NCBI RefSeq assembly: GCF_016428915.1
Contig: NZ_JAELTP010000031.1
Coordinates: 1-53,761 of the forward strand
Reading direction: 5' to 3'
DNA: 53,761 nt
Source: Pandoraea sp. ASV26
Lineage (GTDB): Bacteria; Pseudomonadota; Gammaproteobacteria; Burkholderiales; Burkholderiaceae
The notes under the pieces were generated by a model. It saw only the letters and a list, made by a program, of their open reading frames with translations, was not told the origin of the DNA and made no database searches. Position numbers and translations under genes: made by a program. Numbering within the stretch: the stretch's first letter is position 1; each line of letters opens with the position of its first letter. This document shows positions 26,278-35,588 of the stretch, one piece after another.

Positions 26278-29016
26278 ATGGAAGTCCACACCGGAAAGCC
26301 CAAGTCTCCAGACACCAAGCCAGTAACGAAGCCGAAACCGCATGTGGCGGATGCGTTGCAAACCCTTCCCATGCCGGAGGTCGAGAAACAATTGGGGTGG
26401 TCATCGGATGGCCTCAGCCAAACCGAAGCCGCGAAGCGCTTGACCCAATATGGGGCTAACGAGCTCGTAGAAAAAAAGACGAATCCGCTGCTGCGATTCC
26501 TCAGCTATTTCTGGGGGCCCATTCCATGGATGATTGAAGCGGCGGTGCTGCTTTCTGCGGTAGCCCGGCACTGGCCCGATTTTGGCATCATCCTCGTGCT
26601 GCTTTTGGCCAACGCGATAGTCGGATTCTGGGAAGAGCACCAGGCGGGTAACGCGATTGCCGCGCTGAAGGCTACCTTGGCGATCAAGGCCCGCGTGAAG
26701 CGGGATGGCAAGTGGACTACGCCAGCTTCGCGTGATCTCGTGCCAGGGGATTTCATCCGCCTGCGCATGGGCGACATTGTGCCGGCGGATGCGCGCTTGC
26801 TCGACGGCGACGCGGTAGAGGTCGATCAGTCGACACTGACGGGAGAGTCGTTACCCGCGACGCGCAAATCTGGCGAGGCGGTATTTTCAGGTTCGATCGT
26901 TCGTCAAGGTGAAATCGATGCACTCGTCTATGCCACGGGTGCGAAAACCTATTTTGGCAAGACGGCGGAGCTGGTGCAGGGCACGGAAACCCCCAGCCAC
27001 TTCCAGCGTGCCGTGTTGAAAATTGGTAACTACCTGATCGTCCTGGCGGTGTTATTGGTGGCGGGGATCATCGCCGTCGCTATCTTTCGCGGCGACCCGC
27101 TGCTCACGACCTTGCAATTCGCGCTTGTCCTGACGGTGGCCGCGATTCCGGTGGCCATGCCAACGGTGTTGTCCGTGACGATGGCGGTCGGTGCGCGCCT
27201 GCTCGCGAAGAAAAAGGCGATCGTGACCCGGCTGGTGGCCATCGAGGAACTGGCGGGGGTTGACGTGCTGTGCGCCGACAAGACTGGCACGCTGACCCAG
27301 AACAAGTTGACCTTGGGTGCCCCGTTCGGCGTCGACAACATGTCAGCCGATCAGGTCGTGCTTGCTGCCGCGCTGGCGTCTCGCGCTGACGATAACGACA
27401 CCATTGATCTTGCGGTGCTGGGTGGACTGAAAGACAAGAACGCCATCGAGGGCTATCAGATCGTTCACTTCCAGCCATTCGACCCGGTGCATAAGCGCAC
27501 CGAGGCCGCCGTTAAGGGGCCCGACGGGAAAACGTTCAAAGTTACCAAGGGCGCGCCGCAGGTGATCCTTGCGCTGTCGGCCAATGTCGCGGAAGTTACG
27601 CCGGCGGTAGACAAGGCGGTCAACGATTTCGCTGCCCGGGGCTTTCGCGCATTGGGCGTGGCCCGGGCCGAAGGAGACGGGAAATGGGCGTTCCTGGGCG
27701 TGTTGCCGCTGTTCGATCCGCCAAGAGACGACGCCGCGTCAACCATCGCTACCGCGCAACAGATGGGCGTGAAGGTCAAAATGGTGACGGGCGATGCGCT
27801 GGCCATTGCCCAGGAAACGGCCAAGAAACTGGGGATGGGCGCGAATATTCTTGACGCACGTACCCTTGGCGACGAGCAGCATCAGGAGACGGCGCAGGTG
27901 TCCGAATCCATTGAGAAGGCCGACGGCTTCGCTCAGGTGTTCCCTGAGCACAAGTTCCGCATCATTGACGCCCTGCAAAAACGCGGCCACATCGTCGGCA
28001 TGACTGGCGACGGCGTCAATGATGCCCCGGCCCTCAAGAAGGCCGATTGCGGCATCGCAGTGTCCAGCGCGACGGACGCCGCACGTGCGGCAGCGGCCAT
28101 CGTGCTGACGACACCTGGCTTGTCGGTGATCATCGACGCGATCAAGGAGAGCCGGAAGATCTTTCAGCGCATGAACAGCTACGCGATGTATCGCATCGCT
28201 GAAACGCTGCGGGTGCTGATGTTCATGACGCTCTCGATTCTGGTCTTCAACTTTTACCCGTTGACCGCAGTGATGATCGTGATGCTGGCGCTGCTCAACG
28301 ACGGCGCCATCCTGTCCATTGCGTACGACAACGTGCATTACAAGGACCAGCCGGAAGCATGGAACATGCGGCTCGTATTGGGGATCTCCACCGTGTTGGG
28401 GGTCTTCGGCGTTGCCGCTGCATTCGGGCTGTTTTATCTTGGCGAGCGCGTATTTCACCTCGACCGCCCGCACATCCAGACGTTGATGTATTTGAAGCTG
28501 TCGGTTGCCGGGCACCTGACTATTTTCCTGACCCGCACACGTGGGCCATTCTGGTCGATACGCCCGGCAAAGGTCTTGCTGTTGGCGGTGATGGGCACCC
28601 AACTGTTAGCGACATTAATCGCGGTTTATGGGGTGTTCATGACGCCGATTGGCTGGTCATGGGCGCTATTCGTCTGGGGGTACGCGCTGGCTTGGTTCCT
28701 CGTGAATGATCGAGTGAAGCTTTTGGCCTATCGGATACTGGATCCGGTCAAAGGCGCGCGCACGGCCGGCATCAAAGCCGGAGCACAACCTCAAACCGAT
28801 ACGCAAGCCAAGCCTGACCCCAAACCCTCGCCACAGCCCGCGGGCAACGTGACGTCCGAACCAGAAGCCAACACGCCAACATCGTCAGCCCCGACGCCGC
28901 AACTCGTCAAGCGTGTTCATCAGTTCTACGAGGCGCTGGGGCGCGAAGACGTTCAGGCGGTTCAGGACTGGGACGCAGCGGCGCAAAAGCCCTCGAAAGA
29001 AGATCCTCGGAAATGA
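26278..29016 (+). CDS. Plasma-membrane-type proton-translocating P-type ATPase (P3A)
   Basis: 912 residues from ATG 26278, preceded by GGGAGAGG. Cation-transporter N domain (LSQTEAAKRLTQYGANEL), actuator loop with TGES at 188-191, phosphorylation motif DKTGTLTQNKL with Asp334, MTGDGVNDAPALKKADCG hinge, and about ten membrane segments. The TM4 motif PVAMPTVLSV is of the proton pump type. The last 90 residues are an extra Pro/Lys/Gln-rich cytoplasmic tail ending QLVKRVHQFYEALGRED, absent from most relatives. It would extrude protons at ATP cost. Neighbours PPK2, Xfp and AckA point to energy or acid-stress use. Confidence 0.92.
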   Translation: MEVHTGKPKSPDTKPVTKPKPHVADALQTLPMPEVEKQLGWSSDGLSQTEAAKRLTQYGANELVEKKTNPLLRFLSYFWGPIPWMIEAAVLLSAVARHWPDFGIILVLLLANAIVGFWEEHQAGNAIAALKATLAIKARVKRDGKWTTPASRDLVPGDFIRLRMGDIVPADARLLDGDAVEVDQSTLTGESLPATRKSGEAVFSGSIVRQGEIDALVYATGAKTYFGKTAELVQGTETPSHFQRAVLKIGNYLIVLAVLLVAGIIAVAIFRGDPLLTTLQFALVLTVAAIPVAMPTVLSVTMAVGARLLAKKKAIVTRLVAIEELAGVDVLCADKTGTLTQNKLTLGAPFGVDNMSADQVVLAAALASRADDNDTIDLAVLGGLKDKNAIEGYQIVHFQPFDPVHKRTEAAVKGPDGKTFKVTKGAPQVILALSANVAEVTPAVDKAVNDFAARGFRALGVARAEGDGKWAFLGVLPLFDPPRDDAASTIATAQQMGVKVKMVTGDALAIAQETAKKLGMGANILDARTLGDEQHQETAQVSESIEKADGFAQVFPEHKFRIIDALQKRGHIVGMTGDGVNDAPALKKADCGIAVSSATDAARAAAAIVLTTPGLSVIIDAIKESRKIFQRMNSYAMYRIAETLRVLMFMTLSILVFNFYPLTAVMIVMLALLNDGAILSIAYDNVHYKDQPEAWNMRLVLGISTVLGVFGVAAAFGLFYLGERVFHLDRPHIQTLMYLKLSVAGHLTIFLTRTRGPFWSIRPAKVLLLAVMGTQLLATLIAVYGVFMTPIGWSWALFVWGYALAWFLVNDRVKLLAYRILDPVKGARTAGIKAGAQPQTDTQAKPDPKPSPQPAGNVTSEPEANTPTSSAPTPQLVKRVHQFYEALGREDVQAVQDWDAAAQKPSKEDPRK

Positions 29017-29052
29017 GTCAATGCAAACCGATCACAACCTGTTCTCAAAGGC

Positions 29053-29928
29053 ATGGAGATGAAAATCAACTCAGAGAAGTTTCGCGTCCGGGAGGGGAAG
29101 CCCATCAATTTAAAAAAACTGCCGACAACGGTTGCCCCGGTCTACAAGTCGAAAGATGACTACAAGCGGATGCTGGAGCACCACATCGCAAAATTGAGCG
29201 CGCTACAGCAGTTGCACTACGCCTCCAATCGCTGCGCCCTGCTGCTGATCTTTCAGGCGATGGATGCCGCAGGAAAAGACGGCGCTATCCGCCACGTAAT
29301 GTCGGGCGTCAATCCGCAGGGCTGTCAGGTGTTCAGCTTCAAGCATCCCAGCCCCATGGAGCTCGAGCACGACTTTCTCTGGCGTACCACTCGCGATCTG
29401 CCTGAGCGAGGAAGGATCGGGATCTTCAACCGTTCTTACTACGAGGAGGTGCTGATCGTGCGCGTTCACCCCGAGATTCTTCGTAGCGAGGGGCTGCCTG
29501 ACGCCCTGCTCCACGACAAGGAAGTCTGGGAAGGACGATATCGTTCGATCGTCGATATGGAGCGCCACCTCCACCGCAACGGGACCCACATCGTCAAGTT
29601 CTTTCTCCACCTCTCGAAGGGCGAGCAGAAAAAGCGATTTTTAGCGCGCATTGACGAACCCGATAAAAACTGGAAATTCAGCAGTGCGGATGTCGAGGAG
29701 CGCAAATACTGGTCTCGCTACATGACGGCATTCGAGGCATGCATCGGCGCCACGAGCACGGCGGCTTCGCCCTGGTATATCGTGCCGGCCGATGACAAGG
29801 AAAACGCTCGACTGATCGTGTCGCAGATCGTGATTAACACGTTCGAAGCACTCAAAATGTCCTATCCGGAGGTCAGTGACGAGCGCAAGCGCGAGTTGCT
29901 GGTGATCCGCAAACAGCTCACGAAGTGA
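29053..29928 (+). CDS. Polyphosphate kinase 2 family protein
   Basis: 291 residues, PPK2 single-domain family. Walker A is [17 protein letters not shown]; the Walker B and lid region [19 protein letters not shown] and [24 protein letters not shown] follow. Such enzymes phosphorylate AMP, ADP or GDP with polyphosphate, regenerating nucleotides without respiration. It is 36 bases after the P-type ATPase on the same strand, so the ATP-using pump and a polyphosphate-driven ATP source are co-transcribed. The second ATG at 29059 is better spaced from AAAGG and may be the true start. Confidence 0.92.
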   Translation: MEMKINSEKFRVREGKPINLKKLPTTVAPVYKSKDDYKRMLEHHIAKLSALQQLHYASNRCALLLIFQAMDAAGKDGAIRHVMSGVNPQGCQVFSFKHPSPMELEHDFLWRTTRDLPERGRIGIFNRSYYEEVLIVRVHPEILRSEGLPDALLHDKEVWEGRYRSIVDMERHLHRNGTHIVKFFLHLSKGEQKKRFLARIDEPDKNWKFSSADVEERKYWSRYMTAFEACIGATSTAASPWYIVPADDKENARLIVSQIVINTFEALKMSYPEVSDERKRELLVIRKQLTK

Positions 29929-29940
29929 ATTGACGAAACC

Positions 29941-31482
29941 TCACTGCCCCCGGTTCACCCATGCGCGCAACAGCCGGGTCAGCGCACTTGGGCGGCGCGT
30001 GCGCAAATAGGCCTCTCCCGCCATCTTGATCGCCTCGCCCTGCGTCGGGTGTGCATGGATCGCCGTGGCCAGCGTGCCCAAGCCAAGCCCAGCCACGATT
30101 GCCAGCGATATGCCATTAATCATTTCGCCGGCGTCTCGGGCGACTATGGTGGCGCCGAGAATGGTGTCTGTCCCGTCCCGGACGTGAATTTTCACGACGC
30201 CGTTTTCCTCGCCGTCGGTGATGGCGCGGTCGTTATCATGCATCGGGACGGTAAAGGTTTTCACCGGAATCCGACGTTCGCGCGCCTGCCGCACCGAGAG
30301 GCCAACGTGGGCAATTTCCGGGTCGGTGTAGGTGCACCACGGAATCGTCAGAACACTCATGCGCTTGCGTCCAAAGTACAACGCGTTTTGCACCGCGACG
30401 CATGCCGAGGCCACGGCCATATTGCTGTATTTGTGTTCCAGGCAAACATCGCCTGCGGCGTAAATGCGTGGGTTGCTGGTGCGCAGGAAGTCATCGACAT
30501 GCACCCCTGCTTCAGGGTCGTATGCCACGCCGGCAGCTTCCAGTCTGAGGGCATGCACTGCGGGCAGATGACCGATTCCCGTCAGAATTTCATCGACGTC
30601 GATGTGAGTGATCTGACCATCGTTGACCAGTTCAACGTGTTTGCAGCCATGCTCCATGCGGGCACTGACGGCCTCGCTATTCAGATGGATTTCGACACCG
30701 TCACGTGCCAACGCATCGGACATCATCTGCGCGGCATCGCGCTCTTCCTTGGGTAAGAACAAAGGGGCATCGTGAGCGATGATCGTTCTCACGCCCAGGC
30801 GAGAGAACGCCTGCGCCAATTCGCAGCCCAGCGGGCCGCCGCCGATGACGAGGAGACTGCGCGGCGCCGCCGTCAGGTCGAAAACCGATTCGTTGGTCAG
30901 GTACCCCACCTCGGTCAGCCCCGGGATGTCGGGTACGATGGACTTCGATCCCGTGGCGATCAGCGCCTTTTTGAATCGCAAACGCACACCTTCGACTTCA
31001 ACCGCATCGGCGCCGACAAAGTGCGCGGCGCCGAAATACAGATCGATGCCTTCAGCGATCAGCCTTGCGGCTGAGTCCACGCGGCTGATACGGGCGCGGA
31101 TGCGTCGCAATCGCTCCATCGCCATCTGGAAATCCACCTCGATGCTCGCAGGCGGCGCCGCGCCATAGTTGGGCGCGTCGCGCATGTCGGCATACGCGCG
31201 GGCCGTTCGAATCAGGGCTTTGGAAGGCACGCAGCCGTAGCTCAGCGAGCCGCCGCCAAGCCGGTGGCTTTCGATCAACGCCACTTTCACCCCGCGTGCG
31301 GCGGCGGCGCGTGCGGCTGCCATGCCACCGGGCCCGGCGCCAATGATGAGCAGGTGATAAACGCCGGGCGGCGTCGGGTTGACCCAGTCGGCTGGACTGA
31401 CGTTGGCCAAAAGCTCTTGCTCGTTGGCGTCCACGGCCGGATCGGCGCTTGCGCGCGCGGGGAGGCGCGAGTTCATCCACAT
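29941..31482 (-). CDS. Flavin disulfide-reductase homologue lacking one active-site cysteine
   Basis: 513 residues from ATG 31482. FAD fold LLIIGAGPGGMAAARAAAARG, second nucleotide fold LVIGGGPLGCELAQAFSRLG, AAGDVCLEHKYSNMA and a C-terminal HAHPTQGEAIKMAGEAY match mercuric reductase / dihydrolipoyl dehydrogenase-like enzymes. The active site, normally GG-x-C-x4-C, reads GGGSLSYGCVPSK: Ser79 replaces the first Cys and only Cys84 remains. The TCG codon is clear in the sequence. A normal disulfide cycle is therefore not possible; the His-Glu dyad is kept. It follows the glucoamylase-domain gene by 19 bases. Confidence 0.88.
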   Translation of the reverse strand: MWMNSRLPARASADPAVDANEQELLANVSPADWVNPTPPGVYHLLIIGAGPGGMAAARAAAARGVKVALIESHRLGGGSLSYGCVPSKALIRTARAYADMRDAPNYGAAPPASIEVDFQMAMERLRRIRARISRVDSAARLIAEGIDLYFGAAHFVGADAVEVEGVRLRFKKALIATGSKSIVPDIPGLTEVGYLTNESVFDLTAAPRSLLVIGGGPLGCELAQAFSRLGVRTIIAHDAPLFLPKEERDAAQMMSDALARDGVEIHLNSEAVSARMEHGCKHVELVNDGQITHIDVDEILTGIGHLPAVHALRLEAAGVAYDPEAGVHVDDFLRTSNPRIYAAGDVCLEHKYSNMAVASACVAVQNALYFGRKRMSVLTIPWCTYTDPEIAHVGLSVRQARERRIPVKTFTVPMHDNDRAITDGEENGVVKIHVRDGTDTILGATIVARDAGEMINGISLAIVAGLGLGTLATAIHAHPTQGEAIKMAGEAYLRTRRPSALTRLLRAWVNRGQ

Positions 31483-31501
31483 GGCTGCACCGGCTCGGCA
31501 A

Positions 31502-32818
31502 TCACAGCCAACCGCCCTTGAATCCGGCACGCCGCAGGCCGGTCTGGAAGATGTGCGACTGACGGCCCAACTGCCACAAAAGGCCGCTGCGGTAATTCTC
31601 AATCATCAACACGGTCATGCCCTGGTCCAGTCCAAATTCGCCCTCCGAAACCCAACACGGATCTCCGGGCGCGTTGTAACTCGCGTTGACACCGCTGGCG
31701 CGCAAGGCCGCGCCCCGCTCGCGCGTGCCCGCGCCATGAAGATGACGCATGGCAGGCAACACAATTTCCGGCGCAAACACCAGCGAGGCCGTGATTGAGG
31801 TTCCGGCGATGGTGCCGTCGTCAGGTCCATAGGGAACCCCCCTCGCGGCATAGCCGAAGAACTGCTGCCGCTGCGCTCCCGCGCGTCGCGGTCTTGCGCT
31901 GGGTCCTTCGCACGCGGAAAGGCCCCAACAGTTGTCGGCATAGCCGACGAACGTATGCGGGTTGCGGATGGCATATTCGCGCTGCACATAGGTCGCGCGG
32001 CGACTGTTCTCGAAATAGTCGCTTTGCTTCTCGCGCATGAAGCTGTCGCGGATGCCGCGAAAGTCGATCCACGCATGGGAGAACTGGTGAATGAAAAGCG
32101 GCCCTGCGTAGAGAAAATCGTAGCCATAGAGATTCTCCCATTGATAGGTCACCGTCCACGCATCGAAACTCTGCGCCGTGAATGGGTGCGTCGGCGAACC
32201 CAGCCCCAGGACATAGAGCAAGATGGCCTCGTTGTATCCCTCCCATCCGTAGTGCAGGAAGCCGCATTCCGGTTTCCAGCCTTGGGCAACGGTGGCGCCT
32301 TTGTATTGCGCCCAGCGCCAGTCCACCCTGAGATAGAGGCGCTCGGCCAGTGCGCGCAGGTTCACCTCCTCTGGCGTGCTGGCGTCAAAGTAGGTGGCCG
32401 CCGTGAGCATTCCCGCGATCAGCAAGGCGGTGTCGATCAGCGACAGTTCGGACTGCCAGACCCGGACGCCGGTCTCCCTGTCGAGAAAATGAAAGTAAAA
32501 GCCTTTGTAGCCAGTGGCTTCAGGGCGCCCCGTCTGATCGCTGTCCCAGAAGAACTGCATGCAGACTTGGCAGGCTTGCACAGCGGCGGCGCGTTCGATC
32601 CAACCATGCTCCACCGCGACCGGATAGCACGAGAGCGCAAAGCCAACCACCGCAATGCTCACGGGGGCGCCCTGCCGCGTGGTGTCGGCAACCAGGCCGT
32701 TACGCGGATTGGTTGCCCGCGGAAAATACTGGAATGCGGCCTGTTGCAGGCCATCGAGCATGGCTGCATCGTCGCGTTTCAGCGCCTCGGCCATTTTCAT
32801 TTCGTCGCGCGGGTTCAT
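31502..32818 (-). CDS. Glucoamylase-domain protein (PF10091-like)
   Basis: 438 residues, with the alpha/alpha-toroid glycoamylase pattern: NGLVADTTRQGAPVSIAVVG, GFYFHFLDRETGVRVWQSEL, GWEGYNEAILLYVLGLGSPT, then FIHQFSHAWIDFRGIRDSF, and NCWGLSACEGP near residue 300. No signal peptide is visible, so it is probably cytoplasmic. Relatives are the C-terminal parts of cyclic beta-glucan synthases and free-standing glucosidases. Its start overlaps the previous gene by 4 bases (ATGA). With zwf and pgi in the same operon, it may feed intracellular glucan into glucose-6-phosphate metabolism. Confidence 0.85.
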   Translation of the reverse strand: MNPRDEMKMAEALKRDDAAMLDGLQQAAFQYFPRATNPRNGLVADTTRQGAPVSIAVVGFALSCYPVAVEHGWIERAAAVQACQVCMQFFWDSDQTGRPEATGYKGFYFHFLDRETGVRVWQSELSLIDTALLIAGMLTAATYFDASTPEEVNLRALAERLYLRVDWRWAQYKGATVAQGWKPECGFLHYGWEGYNEAILLYVLGLGSPTHPFTAQSFDAWTVTYQWENLYGYDFLYAGPLFIHQFSHAWIDFRGIRDSFMREKQSDYFENSRRATYVQREYAIRNPHTFVGYADNCWGLSACEGPSARPRRAGAQRQQFFGYAARGVPYGPDDGTIAGTSITASLVFAPEIVLPAMRHLHGAGTRERGAALRASGVNASYNAPGDPCWVSEGEFGLDQGMTVLMIENYRSGLLWQLGRQSHIFQTGLRRAGFKGGWL

Positions 32819-33762
32819 GATGCGCCGGCCGCCCCTGCGCTGGTCTCGCGCGCCAGCCGCCCCCGCTCGAAAACATCAACCCACTCGAGCAGGCGTCCGG
32901 CAATTTGCTTCGCTGCTGCCACACGCGTCAGGCGCTGGGCGCGGTAAGCCGCAATCGCATCCCAAAAACTGGTGCGCCCCACAGCGAAGCCGATGAATCC
33001 CGGCACACTCGCCGCGGTTGCCAGCCAGCTGCGCACGCTGGCCACGTCCGCCCCACGGCCAAGCACAATGCAGTTGACCGAGGTCCGCCCCCCGCGCCTG
33101 ACCGCTTCGACCATGCGCACGCAATCGGCGCGCTCAGCGAGTCCCTCGATCTTCCACAAGTCGGGCGCAATGCCGGCATCCTGCAAGGCATGGATCGCGT
33201 CGACCATGAGTTTCGGACGCAGCGTCAGGTCATAGGCCGCCCGGTCGCCTTGGAGCGCGGCGAGTTGTTGTGCGGTTGCCGGAACCAGAAGCTCGAACAT
33301 GAAGCCGCGCCCGCTGGCCCGGCAGAAATCGGACAGCAGCTTCAGTCGCGCCGTCTGGCGCAGGTTCAGCGCGTGATCCCCTTCCGGGTTGTAGCGCACC
33401 AGCGCCTTGGCAAACGTCGGGGCGAAGGCGTCGATGTGGCGGGCGAAGTCGTCTCCGTATTCGAAATTGAACTCCTCCGAGCCACTGCTCTCTGTAGACA
33501 GCGCCGTGATGAAACCACGCCGGTGCGCCTCCCTCAAAACGGCGCTCCCAAACGCCTCGTCGACCAGGATGCCCGCTGCCTCACGCGGCACACCCGCCTC
33601 CACCGCCAACTGGAAGCCTTCATAAATGATCTGCTTGCTCTCGCATACCTGCGCATGCTGCTGCGCGCTTAGCGGCGGCGTGAACTGAAACATGCCGGTG
33701 ATGTAGGAATGCCGATGATCGAATGGCAGCAGATACAGTGCCTGATCGTCGCCTGATGTCAT
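32815..33762 (-). CDS. DUF2090-domain aldolase-like protein
   Basis: 315 residues. It matches the C-terminal domain of IolC-type fusion proteins (DUF2090), which has an aldolase-like TIM barrel: [67 protein letters not shown] and the end [15 protein letters not shown]. Free-standing copies occur next to sugar-phosphate genes; activity on a 2-deoxy-keto-sugar phosphate is plausible but unproven. It overlaps pgi upstream and the glucoamylase gene downstream, each by 4 bases. Confidence 0.85.
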   Translation of the reverse strand: MTSGDDQALYLLPFDHRHSYITGMFQFTPPLSAQQHAQVCESKQIIYEGFQLAVEAGVPREAAGILVDEAFGSAVLREAHRRGFITALSTESSGSEEFNFEYGDDFARHIDAFAPTFAKALVRYNPEGDHALNLRQTARLKLLSDFCRASGRGFMFELLVPATAQQLAALQGDRAAYDLTLRPKLMVDAIHALQDAGIAPDLWKIEGLAERADCVRMVEAVRRGGRTSVNCIVLGRGADVASVRSWLATAASVPGFIGFAVGRTSFWDAIAAYRAQRLTRVAAAKQIAGRLLEWVDVFERGRLARETSAGAAGAS

Positions 33763-35438
33763 GATGGCTCCTTGCGTTGGCGTTGGTAACGCCGCATGAG
33801 GGTGTTGGTCGAGCTGTCGTGCGTCAGCGGCGTGTTGCTGGTGTCAGCCAATTCAGTCACGATGCGCTGGGCCAGAACCTTGCCTAGCTCGACGCCCCAC
33901 TGGTCAAACGAATCGATGTTCCAAATGACCCCTTGCGTGAAGACGCTGTGCTCGTAGAGCGCCACCAATGCACCGAGTGCGTGGGGTGTGAGCCGCTCTG
34001 CCAGCAGGGTATTGCTCGGACGGTTTCCCTCGCACACCCGTTGCGCAACCTGTGTTTCATCGCCCCCCTCGGCCATCAGCGCCTGCGCCGTTTTGCCAAA
34101 CGCCAGCGCCTCGCTCTGTGCGAACAGATTGGCCATCAACAAGTCGTGTTGGTTGCCCAGTGGATTCTGGCTGTGAGAGAAGCCGATGAAATCGCACGCG
34201 ACCCGCCGGGTGCCCTGATGCAGAAGTTGAAAAAACGAGTGCTGGCCATTGGTGCCCGGTTCGCCCCAGACAATGGGCGAGGTGGAGACGCTGACGGCTT
34301 GCCCCGAGGCCGTGACATGCTTGCCGTTGCTCTCCATCGTCAATTGCTGAAGGTAGGCGGGGAAGCGTTTGAGATCGTGGTTGTAGGGGAGTACGGCCAG
34401 CGTTTGGGCGTCAAGAAAGTTGTTGTTCCAGATCGCCAGCAAGCCCATCAGTACGGGCATGTTGCGAGCCAGCGGGGTCTCGTGGAAATGCACGTCCATG
34501 GCATGAAAGCCCGCCAGCATGGCGCGAAAATGTTCGGGCCCCACGGCAATCATGGTGATGAGGCCGATGGCCGAATCCATCGAGTAGCGCCCGCCCACCC
34601 AGTCCCACAGCGCAAACATGTGGGCGAGATCGATGCCGAACGCCGCTACCGCTTCGGCGTTGGTCGACACGGCGACGAAGTGACTGGCAATGGCGCGCTC
34701 ATCCCCCAGTTGCGCCAGACTCCAGGCGCGCGCGGCGTGTGCATTGGTCAGCGTGTCGAGTGTGCGAAAGCTCTTGGAGCAGACGATGAAGAGGGTTTCT
34801 GCGGCGTCGAGACCACGCGTCGCCTCGACCAGATCGGTGGGGTCGATATTGGAGACGAAACCCAGGTGCAGGTCAGACTTGCCGTAGTGACGCAAGGCTT
34901 CGCAAGCCATCACCGGTCCCAGATCAGATCCGCCAATGCCGATGTTGATCACATTGCGAATCGGCTTGCCGGTATGGCCCCGCCATTCGCCGCTTCGAAC
35001 ACGCTGCGCAAAACTCGCCATGCGCTCGAGCACGGCATGGACCTCCGGCACGACGTTGACGCCGTCCACGAGGATGCGCGCGTTGGCGGGGGCGCGCAGC
35101 GCCGTATGGAGCACGGCGCGTTTCTCGGTCGCGTTGATCGGCTCACCGCGGAACATGGCGTCTCTGCGCTCGCGCAGCCCACATTGCTCGGCCAGATCCA
35201 GCAACAAGGCAAGCGTGTCGTCGGTGACGCGATTCTTGGAGTAGTCGAGATACAGTCCGGCGGCTTCGACGTGCAGGCGTTCGCCGCGTTGCGGGTCGTC
35301 GGCAAAGAACTCGCGCAAGTGTCGAGAGTCGATGTCGCGGTGGTGATTGACGAGTGCCTGCCACGCGGGACGCTCGGCCAGCGCTGGTGTGGATGGGGCC
35401 GAGAAGTTCGGTAATGCGGACGATTCTGTAAGGTTCAT
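33759..35438 (-). CDS. pgi: Glucose-6-phosphate isomerase
   Basis: 559 residues, full length. Signature [50 protein letters not shown], the catalytic Glu in [19 protein letters not shown] and the C-terminal [14 protein letters not shown] are present. It interconverts glucose 6-phosphate and fructose 6-phosphate. It starts inside the stop of a 49-codon ORF (ATGA) and ends inside the start of the DUF2090 gene (ATGA), so four genes are translationally chained. Confidence 0.96.
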   Translation of the reverse strand: MNLTESSALPNFSAPSTPALAERPAWQALVNHHRDIDSRHLREFFADDPQRGERLHVEAAGLYLDYSKNRVTDDTLALLLDLAEQCGLRERRDAMFRGEPINATEKRAVLHTALRAPANARILVDGVNVVPEVHAVLERMASFAQRVRSGEWRGHTGKPIRNVINIGIGGSDLGPVMACEALRHYGKSDLHLGFVSNIDPTDLVEATRGLDAAETLFIVCSKSFRTLDTLTNAHAARAWSLAQLGDERAIASHFVAVSTNAEAVAAFGIDLAHMFALWDWVGGRYSMDSAIGLITMIAVGPEHFRAMLAGFHAMDVHFHETPLARNMPVLMGLLAIWNNNFLDAQTLAVLPYNHDLKRFPAYLQQLTMESNGKHVTASGQAVSVSTSPIVWGEPGTNGQHSFFQLLHQGTRRVACDFIGFSHSQNPLGNQHDLLMANLFAQSEALAFGKTAQALMAEGGDETQVAQRVCEGNRPSNTLLAERLTPHALGALVALYEHSVFTQGVIWNIDSFDQWGVELGKVLAQRIVTELADTSNTPLTHDSSTNTLMRRYQRQRKEPS

Positions 35439-35584
35439 GATGTGTTGACCTGCGCGAGAGGCGCCGAGCGGGTTGGGACGAGCGAGGCGCCATAGTTCAC
35501 GGGAACACCGGCCGGGAGGGACGCTTCAATCGCCACCCGCCCTTCGGCGGTGCCGGTAAGCAAGGAGGTCCGGTCATGCGTCAT
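35435..35584 (-). CDS. 49-residue ORF between zwf and pgi
   Basis: ATG 35584 lies 4 bases after the zwf stop; its TGA overlaps the pgi ATG (ATGA at 35438-35435). The product starts [20 protein letters not shown] and ends [12 protein letters not shown] do not recognise it; it may be a real small protein, a translational coupler or the head of a gene lost between zwf and pgi (for example a pentose-phosphate enzyme). The perfect spacing at both ends argues that it is translated. Confidence 0.45.
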   Translation of the reverse strand: MTHDRTSLLTGTAEGRVAIEASLPAGVPVNYGASLVPTRSAPLAQVNTS

Positions 35585-35588
35585 GGCA

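Noticed and set aside
33933-35414. 493-codon open frame antisense to pgi
   Set aside because: Covers the highly conserved pgi gene on the other strand and has no recognisable domain; a codon-bias shadow.
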